Part shown: piece by piece, positions 1 to 9,469 of the stretch | How positions within the stretch are numbered: position 1 is the stretch's first letter | Layout: the number at the start of each line of letters is the position of its first letter | Made by a program: the position numbers and the translations under genes | Notes under the pieces: model-generated | What the model saw: the letters and a program-made list of their open reading frames with translations, nothing else | Databases searched by the model: none | Told to the model about the DNA's origin: nothing | Origin: Moanibacter sp964542645 | Lineage (GTDB): Bacteria > Verrucomicrobiota > Verrucomicrobiia > Opitutales > UBA2987 | Reading direction: 5' to 3' | Assembly: GCA_964542645.1 (NCBI GenBank) | Contig: CAZIUG010000006.1 | Span: forward strand, 1 to 64,000 | Length of the DNA stretch: 64,000 nt

Positions 1-1
1 G

Positions 2-181
2 ATCGAACGCATCCGAAGCGCTATCCCGCTAGGCCGCTGGGGAAACCCAATCGATATCGCTCAAGCTGTCGCTTTTCTTTGCAGTGCCGCAGCCTCCTGG
101 ATCACCGGCGAAGTTCTCCGAGTAAGCGGTGGTTTGGCCGGGTTCCCGGCTACACTGCCTAAGCAGATCAAGATAAGATAA
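2..181 (+). CDS. SDR-family oxidoreductase, C-terminal 59 residues (cut by window edge)
   Basis: An open frame enters from the left edge and stops with TAA at 179-181. It carries the classical short-chain dehydrogenase C-terminus: a PLGRWGNP-type stretch, then FLCSAAASWITGEVLRVSGG, which matches the usual 'FLaSdaasyitGqvl.vdGG' ending. Members reduce or oxidise alcohols with NAD(P). The cofactor and catalytic residues lie outside the window, so the substrate cannot be inferred. It is followed by about 110 bp before the convergent GNAT gene. Confidence 0.85.
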   Translation: MERIRSAIPLGRWGNPIDIAQAVAFLCSAAASWITGEVLRVSGGLAGFPATLPKQIKIR

Positions 182-290
182 CGATTCTCTGGCGACTCAG
201 GGGCTGAAAGAATTCTAGTCAATTTCTTCCTAATCTCCCCTCAAGCCTTAATAACGGAGAATTTCTCCCATGCTATCTCCAATATTTTGG

Positions 291-788
291 CTATTCGTCG
301 TCTGCGAAGCACCGCTCCATCCGAAAGTGACCTCTTCCGTTTTTTCCCACTATTCGGTATCCCCGCTTTACATAGACTCGAAGGGCCTTGTGATTTTCAG
401 GATAGCAAGTTAAACAAATGCCAGGAACTTCTCTCGCATGCGCCTCTTCCTCTATCCTCAGCATTAACTGTTGGCCAATTCTTGCGTTCTGTAGTTCATC
501 AATAACAGCGACACCCAGGACTGGATACTCGTTCTGTCCCGAAGGCATGTACCAGACATGCCCCACCATTCGCCTCTGTCCATCACCCGACTCAAAGGCA
601 CCCAAATGGACACAATCATCTCGGCTAAGCTGGCCCCCAATTAGTGCTACCGCATCCCCATTGAAATCATAGGGGTGGTAAAAATATCGACTCTTCTCAC
701 TAAGACCCGCGAAGAATGCCGGAATCTTCAACAGATCCCTCGGTTCCAATGGACGAATGTCTATAAATGCTTGGTCTGAGGACTTCAT
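291..788 (-). CDS. GNAT-family N-acetyltransferase
   Basis: 165 residues, the usual size of a single-domain GNAT protein, which transfers acetyl from acetyl-CoA to an amine. The hydrophobic strand VLGVAVIDE is followed by QNARIGQQLM, which occupies the acetyl-CoA pyrophosphate-loop position (canonical Q/RxxGxG/A). The C-terminal HKALRVYVKRGYRIVG is the standard motif B 'N..A...Y.k.GF'. The loop is slightly degenerate (ARIGQQ). The substrate is unknown. The gene stands alone, convergent with the SDR fragment, and an 8-bp inverted repeat lies just upstream of its ATG. Confidence 0.8.
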   Translation of the reverse strand: MKSSDQAFIDIRPLEPRDLLKIPAFFAGLSEKSRYFYHPYDFNGDAVALIGGQLSRDDCVHLGAFESGDGQRRMVGHVWYMPSGQNEYPVLGVAVIDELQNARIGQQLMLRIEEEAHAREVPGICLTCYPENHKALRVYVKRGYRIVGKNGRGHFRMERCFADDE

Positions 789-1229
789 CGTGACTTCTTA
801 ATCTTAGGATCTTCTCTCGAAAAGATCCTTAACCTACCACCCTCGCCCTTTCCCCAGAGCCGAACTAAGAGTTCTGAAACGCAAAGACTCAAGTTTCCAG
901 TATCGTAACTATCGGCTGATATCTCCCTCACCTCAAATAAAAGACGATGCCACTATAACTGGGGTGTCAACTTCCATTAATCTAGTTCATAGAAATATCG
1001 TCATTCACAACTTAACCTGTAAAAACACGTCATCAGTGATTGCATAGTTCTCATGTCTGGTGTTTGTCTTGAAGGGAAGTAGAATAATCGTTACATGCAA
1101 TTCGTAACTGCTTTCTTTTCCCTCTTTCTCGATGGCCGATTCTTGACTCTTTTTCATTCGTTAGGGAACAATTAATTCTAGCCATGCAAATCGAATGTCC
1201 AGTCACATGCACCCGAAATAGAATACAAT
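789..1229. other. 441-bp intergenic region between divergent genes
   Basis: Apart from the inverted repeat at 806-829, I see no coding potential, RNA gene or clear promoter. It must hold the divergent promoters of the GNAT gene (leftward) and the enolase-family gene (rightward). Confidence 0.5.
806..829 (-). promoter_or_regulatory. Perfect 8-bp inverted repeat upstream of the GNAT gene
   Basis: AGGATCTT (806-813) and AAGATCCT (822-829) are exact reverse complements separated by 8 nt, and end 18 bp upstream of the GNAT ATG on the minus strand. It could be an operator or a 5'-leader hairpin. No regulator gene is nearby to pair with it. Confidence 0.3.
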
Positions 1230-2396
1230 ATGAAAATCACCGCAATTAAGATGCTCACCCTCGAGCTACCTGAAGAAGGTAGACCCGGCCATCTTCCTCA
1301 GCTCTCTGAGGTCCCCAACCTACGGCGAATTCAATACCGGGGCAGCCCAATTGAGACACCACCATCCAAACCGAAGGAGAGGTTTCTAGAAGTGGAGACC
1401 GATGAAGGTATTACCGGGCGGGTCACATCATCAACCCTGGATATGTCTCATGTAGAAATCATCCGATCGATGGTCTTGGGGGAAAATCCCTTACATCGCG
1501 AACGGTTCTATCAAATGTTTCAAAAAGGAACGCGGTGGGTGGCGGTACTGAATAGCACAAGACAACCGGGTTGGTTTGGCGATTTCGACAACTGCCTGTG
1601 GGATATTGCGGGTAAGGCTGCAGGACTTCCAGTACATACCCTCATAGGGAAGGTACGCGACTCTTTCCCCTGCTATGTGACCGGAGGTGACATGGATGTA
1701 GAGGGGTATCTCGACAGTATCGAAAAAAGCAAACAGTTTGGAATTAACGCTTACAAATTTCATACCTACAAGGGCGGGAAGGCCGATATTCCAATATTCC
1801 ATAAAGTTCGCGAGACCGTCGGACCGGACTACGACCTCCTTAACGACCCTGTTTGCTCTTACGACCTACGCGAAGCAATTGAGGTTGGACACGTTATGGA
1901 AGAACTCGGTTTTATCTGGTTGGAGGAACCATTTCACGAGTATAAGCTTCATCACTACCAGGAATTATGTCGGGAACTAGATATTCCGGTAATGGCAAAC
2001 GAAACTCTAATGAACGACATAGGCATTTCTACCCAATGGCTCCTCCAGGGAGGAACCGATCTCCTCCGGGCCAATGCCCGCCACGGGACAACCCAAGTTC
2101 TGAAAATGGCCCATTTCGCCGAATTATACGACACGAATATTGAGATGAACGCAATGGGTGGCCTCTACGGCCACATTCATGCTACGTTAGGTTGCTGCAT
2201 CGATAACACTGGTTTTTATGAATACAATGGGGGAGCCGAAGGGGGAGCCAACGGCCTAAGAAAAGCCGGTGAACCCTGGGGAATGGTGAATGCTCCATTA
2301 ATTGAAAATGGACAACTGGCTCCTTCTGACCTGCCCGGTTGGGGAGCTGAATGGGATGAGAAGAGGTTCCAATCGCTGATAGTCTCAGAAGATTAA
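1230..2396 (+). CDS. Enolase-superfamily (mandelate racemase/MLE-like) dehydratase
   Basis: 388 residues: N-terminal capping domain (about 1-140), then a modified TIM barrel. The barrel-strand ligands can be read: LLNDP (D206), WLEEP (E232) and ANETL (E258) for Mg2+. KFH (K176, H178) sits at the end of strand 2, a KxH version of the acid/base KxK pair. Superfamily members abstract the proton alpha to a carboxylate and usually dehydrate acid sugars to 2-keto-3-deoxy acids. The exact sugar acid is not readable. It is not a close paralogue of the 21-26 kb array. The bicupin gene 219 bp downstream on the same strand may share its pathway. Confidence 0.85.
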   Translation: MKITAIKMLTLELPEEGRPGHLPQLSEVPNLRRIQYRGSPIETPPSKPKERFLEVETDEGITGRVTSSTLDMSHVEIIRSMVLGENPLHRERFYQMFQKGTRWVAVLNSTRQPGWFGDFDNCLWDIAGKAAGLPVHTLIGKVRDSFPCYVTGGDMDVEGYLDSIEKSKQFGINAYKFHTYKGGKADIPIFHKVRETVGPDYDLLNDPVCSYDLREAIEVGHVMEELGFIWLEEPFHEYKLHHYQELCRELDIPVMANETLMNDIGISTQWLLQGGTDLLRANARHGTTQVLKMAHFAELYDTNIEMNAMGGLYGHIHATLGCCIDNTGFYEYNGGAEGGANGLRKAGEPWGMVNAPLIENGQLAPSDLPGWGAEWDEKRFQSLIVSED

Positions 2397-2615
2397 TTCC
2401 CCTCTTTTTTATCCTCAACTCCAGTCATAACCAAAAGGCCGTGCTTAGGGTAGGCCGAGACTTACGAAAAGGATTTGAATTCAGAGCGAGCAATCGTGCG
2501 GGAGGTGATTTACGTCTAGCCCCCACTGCTTAATCCGCTGGAACAATAATTCGCTTGACGCTCAAACACACCATTCCGTTAGTACTAAGATACTACCTGG
2601 GACGACGCCAAACAT

Positions 2616-3335
2616 ATGCACTACAGTGGAAATTTAATCGTCAAAAACAACGAAGGAGTTCGGGAACAACACAATTGGGGCATGTTAAATAAGCTCCTGT
2701 GTAGGGAAACTACGAAGGACGAAGAATTCACGTTTGGCGAAATGACTTACCAGCCTGGTGGTGTGCGTGGACCGGCTACAGGGGACGAAGCCTTTCACTG
2801 CCTGCGGGGCGAGGGTCTTTTCCGCGCTTGGCCGAAAAATGTTCCAGATAATGAACCCATTGAAGTTCGTATTCGACCAGGCAGTGAGTACTACGTAAGG
2901 CATGATATTCCGAGAACAATTGAGAATACTGGGGCGGAACCACTTTTTGGAATATTCATGTTCTGTCATGTCGAACGTCCCTGCCATGCCCATCCTATGT
3001 ACATGACTCCAGGAATAGGGAACGAGATCCACCAACATGGCCCTGAAAAATTGCCTGAACTTTTAAAGCAGGACTTCGTAGAGGCAATGTACCTGGTCGA
3101 CGGTCCGGGATGGGTATCATTAGCGGATCCTAGTAATATGGTCATTACAGATCACGCGATCGAGAGGGGAAGTGCGGTTTACCATCCACTCAATAGCCTT
3201 CACCGACAGTTTAACCCTTCGGACTCGAAAGATACTGTCTTCTGGATACATGCCGGCTACTACCACGGGCGTGGAAGAATATTTGCAGGGGCCTTCGACG
3301 ATCCAGAATTTACCTTTTGGCATAGAGACCGGTGA
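2616..3335 (+). CDS. Bicupin-like protein
   Basis: 239 residues with two beta-sandwich-like halves. The first has GDEAFHCLRGEGLF (about 57-70) followed by RPGSEYYVRHDIPRTIEN, which resembles cupin motifs 1 and 2. The second has RGSAVYHPLNSLHRQFN near residues 190-206. Cupins bind a metal and act as isomerases, dioxygenases or sugar-binding proteins. The early position of the histidines and the absence of a textbook HxH mean the metal site is uncertain. It lies on the same strand as the preceding enolase-family gene, consistent with acid-sugar catabolism, but this is inference. Confidence 0.65.
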   Translation: MHYSGNLIVKNNEGVREQHNWGMLNKLLCRETTKDEEFTFGEMTYQPGGVRGPATGDEAFHCLRGEGLFRAWPKNVPDNEPIEVRIRPGSEYYVRHDIPRTIENTGAEPLFGIFMFCHVERPCHAHPMYMTPGIGNEIHQHGPEKLPELLKQDFVEAMYLVDGPGWVSLADPSNMVITDHAIERGSAVYHPLNSLHRQFNPSDSKDTVFWIHAGYYHGRGRIFAGAFDDPEFTFWHRDR

Positions 3336-3560
3336 TCACTGAAGCTCGGTGTAACTATATCGACGAACCAAGATAGGCCGTAATCGGTGCGACCGAAAAG
3401 TAGTGAAAGAATCTACAACGAGCAGGTCCTTTGCTCTTAATTCGAAGATGGCGTGATACCCGATAACTTGGGAAAGCTCCTGCTAAAGAGATATAATTTT
3501 GAGACAACAAATTCGACACAGGAGCCGAAATAACCAAGGAGGAGGCAGTGCCATTTCCCC

Positions 3561-4472
3561 TTATCCCAGCTTTTCCAACTCTTTGAAAATTTTCAATGGC
3601 CGCTCCAAACAAGCTCTCAAATCAGGCCTATCCACCTTTTCTTGATCGCCACTCGAGTAACCGTAACCCCACGCCGTTAGATTGAAAATCTCTTGGGTGG
3701 TAAACGGCATGTAGAAAGCCAGATAGCCTTCGTACTTGATGTCTTTCAGTGCTTTAATAATTGCCGGGTAATCAGCGTGGCCGGTTCCATGTTCCCGGTG
3801 ATTGGTCTCGTTCATGTGGAAGTGTTTGACGTACCCGCCTGCAGCCCGGATGGCGTTGGGGATAGATCCCTCCCCAACGTTCATGTGGAAGACATCCGGT
3901 TGAATCCCAAGATTCGGCGCCCCAGATTCTTTGATGATATCCATAGCCTCGCTTAGGGTAGTCAGAACGCCCGGATAGCCTTCGTAGCAATTTAGAGGCT
4001 CAAACAATATTGATATCCCACGCTGCTCGGCATAGGGTAATATCTCCTGCATAGCGCCGATAAAATTTTTTTTCAGAGTTCCGATTGGAAGTTTAGGGAA
4101 AGGAACCTCGTAGACAGGGGGCTGGGCCGCGCAAATCTGAAAGAAAGTTGCACCCAATTTAGCTGCATAATCAATTGCTTTCCTAGCATAGTTAATTCCT
4201 CTTCGTCGGGCCTCCTCATTCTTACCCGCCAAATTTCGATCTTCACCGCCGTGGAAATAAGCCCAGGCCCCAAGTACTTCAGGAACCTCGAGCCCCAGAG
4301 AATCCACCAGCTCTCGGAGCTGCTTAGGATCCGCTCTGTCCGGCGCCCCCGGGAGATCCACACCGTCATAACCAACATCCTTGATTGCCGTTAAAACTTC
4401 TTCGGGCTCCTCCAAAACATCGTAGCCAATGAACCCCAAAGTATCGCAGACGACTGTGTATTTGAATGACAC
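3561..4472 (-). CDS. Sugar phosphate isomerase/epimerase (AP-endonuclease-2 TIM barrel)
   Basis: 303 residues if translation begins at the GTG at 4472. An AGAGGAC Shine-Dalgarno lies 8 nt upstream of that GTG, and the fold starts at once (VSFKYTVVCDTLGF). The longer open frame to 4559 adds about 29 unconserved residues. Barrel features: GVDLPG after strand 2, FFQIC in mid-barrel, ISILFEPLN with the conserved Glu, LGIQPDVFHM (Asp-His) and VKHFHMNE (His), the usual divalent-metal set of the xylose-isomerase-like family. Members isomerise or epimerise ketoses or inositol derivatives. Substrate unknown. Confidence 0.8.
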   Translation of the reverse strand: MSFKYTVVCDTLGFIGYDVLEEPEEVLTAIKDVGYDGVDLPGAPDRADPKQLRELVDSLGLEVPEVLGAWAYFHGGEDRNLAGKNEEARRRGINYARKAIDYAAKLGATFFQICAAQPPVYEVPFPKLPIGTLKKNFIGAMQEILPYAEQRGISILFEPLNCYEGYPGVLTTLSEAMDIIKESGAPNLGIQPDVFHMNVGEGSIPNAIRAAGGYVKHFHMNETNHREHGTGHADYPAIIKALKDIKYEGYLAFYMPFTTQEIFNLTAWGYGYSSGDQEKVDRPDLRACLERPLKIFKELEKLG

Positions 4473-4807
4473 GCAATAAGTCCTCTTTTCAGTATATCTT
4501 AATTGAAGTAATCGTTGATTTAATTCTTTAGTCCTGTTGCCCTTCCAGCTCAATTCCAAAGATGCTGCCTGCCAGTATTATGCTTCCGCCGTTTAACGTC
4601 TAAATCCTTTGCAAAAGTGTACTAAATAGATAAGAAATCTTTCCCCTGATCATGGATCACTAATTGGGTGACAAATGGGGAGGGCTATTGCCATAACCAC
4701 CGGAAAAACTTACCGATCCAGATCTTTCCCAAGAGCTGCCGAATAGGATTCCTGTCATTTCGATACGATAAATCACATAAAGAATAACATGCCTGAAAGG
4801 ATTTCCA
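4473..4807. other. 335-bp intergenic region between divergent genes
   Basis: Only unsupported shadow frames are present. The AGAGGAC ribosome-binding site of the leftward gene lies at its left edge and a GAAAGGA site lies 7-8 nt before the rightward ATG at 4808. No RNA gene or repeat was seen. Confidence 0.5.
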
Positions 4808-5647
4808 ATGACATTTGAGCAAACCCCGTCTCCTCCTCTACTCCAAGGCTCCCTCGGTCCCGCCACAGTTACTGTTTTGGGAGCCAATGGCCTACGTTTG
4901 ACAGGGCTAAAAAGCTTTCACCTCGACGAAGGCCCAGATTATGCATGGCTCAATATTTATCGGACTCTAGCCGATAAACAACAACTCGAAATCACCCGGG
5001 ATCGGGATCCCAGTAATTTCGGTGTATCTGGCAATGCAGTTGAAGTTCGTTGGGCACCTAATGATAGAATTCGTGGCTCGCTGTGGGCTCGCTACGAAAT
5101 TGTCGATGAAGAAGATGCTATCGACGTAACTTTCGGTGCTGATCTTGAGGCAGCTTATGGAGATTTCGAACTTTTCATCGCCAACTATTTTACTCCCTAC
5201 CATGTACCCCGCTTTGCCATAAGCGACAATCGAACTCATCCCGAAGGTAATATTTGGTATGAAAAAAAATGGAATGGTGAAGGGGAAAATGAATCCTGGG
5301 CGCGAGACGAACAGGCGGAAAAAATTTTCCGAGACGGTCGCTGGCTGACAGGACACTCTCTCAACTGGCGCCGTGGCCCTTTCTATACTCATCCTATCAT
5401 GATTCAGGAGCACCGCTACGGTGGACACGCTATTGTCCTAATGGCCCGACGCCAAGACTGCTTCGGGATATCAGGATACAATTCTTATCACAATTCTCAG
5501 TACCTCCATCTGTGGGGCCGAGATGTCGCTGCTGGCGAACAGGTGTCAGTAACTGTACGCCTTTTACTCATAACTGAGTGGGAGGATCTACAGCGAGAAG
5601 CGATGATTCGATATGAGAAGTGGCTGGAAGACTTCTGTCCTGACTAG
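4808..5647 (+). CDS. Uncharacterised all-beta protein
   Basis: 279 residues starting at an ATG with a GAAAGGA site upstream. I do not recognise the family. The sequence is rich in aromatic and charged residues in short alternating strands (for example AWLNIYRTLA, SLWARYEIVDEEDAIDVTF, QYLHLWGRDVAAGEQVSVTVRLL), which suggests a beta-sandwich such as a galactose-mutarotase-like or carbohydrate-active fold. There is no signal peptide, so it is probably cytoplasmic. It is tail-to-tail with the phosphotriesterase-like gene (46 bp). Confidence 0.6.
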   Translation: MTFEQTPSPPLLQGSLGPATVTVLGANGLRLTGLKSFHLDEGPDYAWLNIYRTLADKQQLEITRDRDPSNFGVSGNAVEVRWAPNDRIRGSLWARYEIVDEEDAIDVTFGADLEAAYGDFELFIANYFTPYHVPRFAISDNRTHPEGNIWYEKKWNGEGENESWARDEQAEKIFRDGRWLTGHSLNWRRGPFYTHPIMIQEHRYGGHAIVLMARRQDCFGISGYNSYHNSQYLHLWGRDVAAGEQVSVTVRLLLITEWEDLQREAMIRYEKWLEDFCPD

Positions 5648-5693
5648 CAAGTTTCGGATTTCATCTTGTATTATCTGATCCTTTTTAAAGCTC

Positions 5694-6767
5694 CTATTGA
5701 TAGGAAAACATTTCCCTCGGATTTTCCACCAATATTGCATCCAGTTGCTCCTGGGTGAAGCCCCTCTGACGCATCATTGGGATCCCATACTTCAGAATAT
5801 GAGAATATCCCCACCCCCCATAGCAAGCTCTGGCGGTCTTACGACATATATCGTGTGAGATGAGAATCTGATCGAGGAATCCCTTTTCAATCAGCTCTTG
5901 GAGCTCATAAATCCGCTGAGTGTCATTGGGAATGTCTATATAATCTTCAGTAGTCCAATCGGAGGGGAAATGCCCCTCCCAACCGAAGGTATCGTATTCC
6001 AGGCAACACCCTGTTTCTGCAAGTCGAAGGCGGTCATTGGATTCACGCAAACGTACGTCAATGTGGCACATAATGACGCGCCGAAGATCAACGCCCGAAT
6101 CCCTAATCATATCGATGATTTCAAAGGGTGCTTGTGGGTTTCGCCCGGGATGAATGCTTAGACAGGCACCTGTCTGGAGTTGTGCTTGGGCCGCAGCACT
6201 TAAGATCTTACGTTCGTTATCCTCCAGGGGCCAAGAGCATCCAATCTCACCGATGAATCCTGATTTTATACCGCTTCCGTTAACACCATCGGTTAGATCA
6301 CTTACGATCTCTGCTGTAATCTCTTCCTCCGATTTTTCTGCGATTTTGGGAGGGTGGCATGGGGCAGTGTAGTAACCTGATCCCATTATAATATTGAGTC
6401 CGGTTCTGCGCGAGATCCTAGCGAGATTTTGTGCATTACGACCCATCCCTATAACCGTACAGTCGACGATGCTGCGTCCACCTATCTGTTTAAAAAGTTC
6501 GGCTTCCTTATTAGCCTCTTCTAAATCTAGAAGTCGGATGTTATCCAAATTCTGGAAGGGATGGTACCGAAGCCAACTGAGAGCGAGCATTCCCACCTTT
6601 TCGTGGGCCAATTTTCTTTCCGTCTCATTCTCGGGTTCGGTAAAGATACACGTCAGATCTGTCATCAAGTGTTCGTGGGGCAACGTGACTCCCAGTTCCT
6701 CACCATCAATCACACCCAAAACAGTCTGTACTTTTTTTGTTAAATTGGCATTTTCAAGTTTTTGCAT
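5694..6767 (-). CDS. Phosphotriesterase-family metal hydrolase (probable lactonase)
   Basis: 357 residues from the first ATG at 6767; a TTG at 6809 would add 14 residues. The amidohydrolase TIM barrel shows the N-terminal HEH metal pair (TLPHEHLM), FIGEIG with Glu at the bridging position (a carbamylated Lys in true phosphotriesterases, Glu in the PHP-like branch), LSIHPG, VIMCHID and the C-terminal Asp in ISHDICRK. All binuclear ligands therefore appear present. Members hydrolyse lactones or phosphotriesters. The acid-sugar setting favours a lactonase. The next gene upstream on the strand is the HpcH/HpaI aldolase (214 bp). Confidence 0.8.
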   Translation of the reverse strand: MQKLENANLTKKVQTVLGVIDGEELGVTLPHEHLMTDLTCIFTEPENETERKLAHEKVGMLALSWLRYHPFQNLDNIRLLDLEEANKEAELFKQIGGRSIVDCTVIGMGRNAQNLARISRRTGLNIIMGSGYYTAPCHPPKIAEKSEEEITAEIVSDLTDGVNGSGIKSGFIGEIGCSWPLEDNERKILSAAAQAQLQTGACLSIHPGRNPQAPFEIIDMIRDSGVDLRRVIMCHIDVRLRESNDRLRLAETGCCLEYDTFGWEGHFPSDWTTEDYIDIPNDTQRIYELQELIEKGFLDQILISHDICRKTARACYGGWGYSHILKYGIPMMRQRGFTQEQLDAILVENPREMFSYQ

Positions 6768-6981
6768 TCCGACATCCAATGAGTCCCGAGTCGCGGAATC
6801 ACCACCCAATTGGTTTCCAGTCTTTGATCCGTTGCAATGGATTCGCTTAGGTAGCCTACTTCCAGTCGAGTCGATTAAACTTAGCCCTATTTGAACGACT
6901 ATTCCAAACGAAACTTACGTGCACCTAATTAACAAAACGTTTCGAAGGTGACCCAATAATCTTATGGGTCGGGCGATTCGG

Positions 6982-7776
6982 CTAGTCACGGTAGATCTCG
7001 ATTGCCATCATCGCTCCTTCCCGCAATAAGTCATATTCGCTGAGCCTGAAACGTCCGAACAACTGAATACCTCGGTCCCTCAATCTTTTATACTCCTCAC
7101 TCGTCTTGGGATAGATGGCAGGCTCTACCGCTACACCATTGGCCAGAGCAATCTTGGTCACCTGCTCCATCGACCTTATGACTTCGGGATGTTCCCACTC
7201 CCCATGGAACCCGAGGTCTGCTGCCAAATCACCTGGTCCAAATACCACGGCATCCACCCAGTCGTTGGACAGCATGATTTCAGCATTCTGCACACCTAAT
7301 CCAGATTCGATTTTAAGGATGAGAAGAGTCGCTTCATTTGCCTCCCTACAATAGCGTTCAGCGTCTTCATGCTGGTAATCGGCATTAGCTCCCATGGCCA
7401 ATCCCCGTTCCCCTACCGGTGGATACTTCATCCACTGCACGAGCTCCCCCACCTGTTCAGACGTTTCGGCATGGGACAGGCAAATCCCCAAAGCTCCTGA
7501 ATCCAGAACGCGCGATACAAAAGGCCTACTCGGGACAATGGTCGTAACGATCGGGCAAAGTCCATTGTCTCGGGCCATGACTAGGAAATTCGTAAAAGTT
7601 TCCTCATTGTGCATGACATGTTCCGTCTCTACCAAAATCGTGTTATATCCAGCCTGAGCTATAATCTTCAGAACCGAAGGACGGAGTGACTCAAAAACAT
7701 TGAACCCTAAAATGGTATTCCCGTTTTTCAGGTCCTTTTTAACCTGGTTGGCTATAATGGGTTGTTCATCTGACAT
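6982..7776 (-). CDS. HpcH/HpaI-family aldolase
   Basis: 264 residues from the ATG at 7776, preceded by a purine-rich AAGAGAG stretch; the upstream TTG at 7800 is less likely. Family signatures: VETEH after strand 2, LILKIES with the metal-binding Glu, FGPGDLAADLG with the metal-binding Asp, and VEPAIYP. These Mg2+/Mn2+-dependent class II enzymes reversibly cleave 2-keto-3-deoxy acids to pyruvate plus an aldehyde, so the gene fits downstream of the enolase-type dehydratases. GRFRLSEYDLL near the C-terminus replaces the more usual 'g.D..ll..g'. Confidence 0.85.
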   Translation of the reverse strand: MSDEQPIIANQVKKDLKNGNTILGFNVFESLRPSVLKIIAQAGYNTILVETEHVMHNEETFTNFLVMARDNGLCPIVTTIVPSRPFVSRVLDSGALGICLSHAETSEQVGELVQWMKYPPVGERGLAMGANADYQHEDAERYCREANEATLLILKIESGLGVQNAEIMLSNDWVDAVVFGPGDLAADLGFHGEWEHPEVIRSMEQVTKIALANGVAVEPAIYPKTSEEYKRLRDRGIQLFGRFRLSEYDLLREGAMMAIEIYRD

Positions 7777-8115
7777 TTCTACTCTCTTACAAACGGGCAA
7801 CTGCCAATAGGAATCGATGCTCTAACAGGGACCACTTAACAAAGCATTAATGTTAGGACAAGCTCCAAATTATATGATCAGTCTAGGCCAAGAATGAAAA
7901 ATTGGGGAGGTAGGAAAACGTAGATCCGTTGCCCACCCTAATAGCTCTGGCCATGGGCTCCCATCTATTAAGACTTTTGAAGAATAAATTTTGCACTCTT
8001 CCTAGTCTCGGATCGGGCAAACGCGTTAGCTGAAAATCTGATCTGGTATCCATAAAATGCTGAAACAATGCGGATTGAGTTTTATGAGGTCCTTCGGTAA
8101 ACATCCAATTATTCT
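7777..8115. other. 339-bp intergenic region between divergent genes
   Basis: Contains only a 73-codon minus-strand frame without recognisable composition or ribosome-binding site. No RNA gene or repeat was identified. It presumably holds divergent promoters for the aldolase and the flavoprotein. Confidence 0.45.
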
Positions 8116-9243
8116 ATGAAAGTTGGGATAGTCGGCGCCGGTATATTTGGGATGGCAGCAGCTCTAGAATCGATGCGGCGTGGCCATGAGATAACTCTAT
8201 TTGAGTCCGGCCGTATACCTAATCCCGAGGGATCCAGTACCGATGTTTCAAAGGCCATTCGACGTACCGGCTATGCTCATGAATCCTACATAGAACTGGT
8301 TATGAGGGCCGCCCAACAATGGCGCGAATGGAACAATCGTCTCGGTGATTCGATCTACTATCAGACAGGAACATTCATCATCCAAAATGGCTTCAATGAA
8401 GAAAATATATTTCCATCTGGATGGGGAATGCTAAGTCAAATTGCCGAAGATGTATCCCCACTTACCCTATCCCAAGCCAAGGATCGATTTCCCCAATTTG
8501 ACTTACGGCATGATGACAAGTTATTTTTCGATCCTTGGGGCGGGTATCTAAGAAGCGGTGAGGCGCTTAAGAAATTGTCCGCAATTGCTCGTGAGGGTGG
8601 TGTAGTTGTTCGCGAGAACACAATGGTAACCGGAATAGAAGAAACTGCTTCTGGCGTTCGCATTATATGGGATTCCGAATCCTTTACTTTCGACCATGCT
8701 ATCATAGCAACCGGCCCTTGGGTGGCCAATCTCCTGCCACAAATCAAGGCTCGGATCCGTCTAACGCTGCAGCAAATGGCTTTCTTCCTACCAAAAGATG
8801 TATCTTCCTTCAATCGGGAAAGATTCCCGGTTTGGTCGGTTCACCATCCCGGCAACATATGGTACGGTTTTCCTTATCTACACGAGGGGTACTTAAAAGT
8901 GGCTGAAGATAATAAAGTAGTCGACACCACAGTTGATGTCGAACGGGAACCAACAGATGAATTCCTGAAACAGGCTTGGGAAATCGTTGCTGATCGTATT
9001 CCAAAGCTCTGCGATGGAGAGCTAATCGGTGGTCGATCCTGCCTCTACACCAACACCGAAGACGAACATTTTATTATAGATTGGGCTCCAGAACATGAGC
9101 GAGTATTGCTGGCCGGATGCGGATGCGGGCATGGCTTCAAATTCGGCGGCTCTATTGGACCTGTCATCATCGATGCTCTTGAGAATAAAGAAAACACCCT
9201 CGGAGATCTATTCAGAATTAGAGATCGGTTCGGCCCTATTTAA
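8116..9243 (+). CDS. FAD-dependent amine oxidase of the monomeric sarcosine oxidase type (DAO family)
   Basis: 375 residues, close to the roughly 390 of monomeric sarcosine oxidase/N-methyltryptophan oxidase. GAGIFG near residue 7 is the dinucleotide-binding GxGxxG and LFESG the following acidic strand end. Near the C-terminus SCLYTNTEDEHF aligns with the segment holding the covalent-FAD cysteine of sarcosine oxidase (here C309), and GHGFKFGGSIG is the conserved flavin-binding loop. It should oxidise an N-methyl or other secondary amino acid, releasing H2O2. It is convergent with the M24 peptidase-fold gene. Substrate not certain. Confidence 0.85.
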   Translation: MKVGIVGAGIFGMAAALESMRRGHEITLFESGRIPNPEGSSTDVSKAIRRTGYAHESYIELVMRAAQQWREWNNRLGDSIYYQTGTFIIQNGFNEENIFPSGWGMLSQIAEDVSPLTLSQAKDRFPQFDLRHDDKLFFDPWGGYLRSGEALKKLSAIAREGGVVVRENTMVTGIEETASGVRIIWDSESFTFDHAIIATGPWVANLLPQIKARIRLTLQQMAFFLPKDVSSFNRERFPVWSVHHPGNIWYGFPYLHEGYLKVAEDNKVVDTTVDVEREPTDEFLKQAWEIVADRIPKLCDGELIGGRSCLYTNTEDEHFIIDWAPEHERVLLAGCGCGHGFKFGGSIGPVIIDALENKENTLGDLFRIRDRFGPI

Positions 9244-9249
9244 TGCTTA

Positions 9250-9272
9250 AACTTTCTGAGTAGAAGAAAGTT
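9250..9272 (+). terminator. Possible terminator hairpin after the flavoprotein gene
   Basis: AACTTTCT (9250-9257) and AGAAAGTT (9265-9272) form a perfect 8-bp stem with a 7-nt loop, 7 nt after the stop codon. No U-tract follows, so termination is uncertain. It lies between convergent genes. Confidence 0.35.
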
Positions 9273-9469
9273 CGGTGGAATCGGCAGCAGCAGAATAATT
9301 TAGCAGAAACTGGGAAATAAGATCCCGTTCGACTCCGGTCTCAAACTTAATTCCATTGGGAAACCTTGTTGTGTAAAGGAGTTCCACTTTTACCGTCTTT
9401 TGAACCAAATCCATTTAACGGATTATCTGTATGACACACCTCCTCTGGAGGAGATTGAGAATTCTCAGG

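Noticed and set aside
7883..8104. 73-codon minus-strand frame in the 7.8-8.1 kb gap
   Set aside because: No ribosome-binding site and no known motif; probably random.
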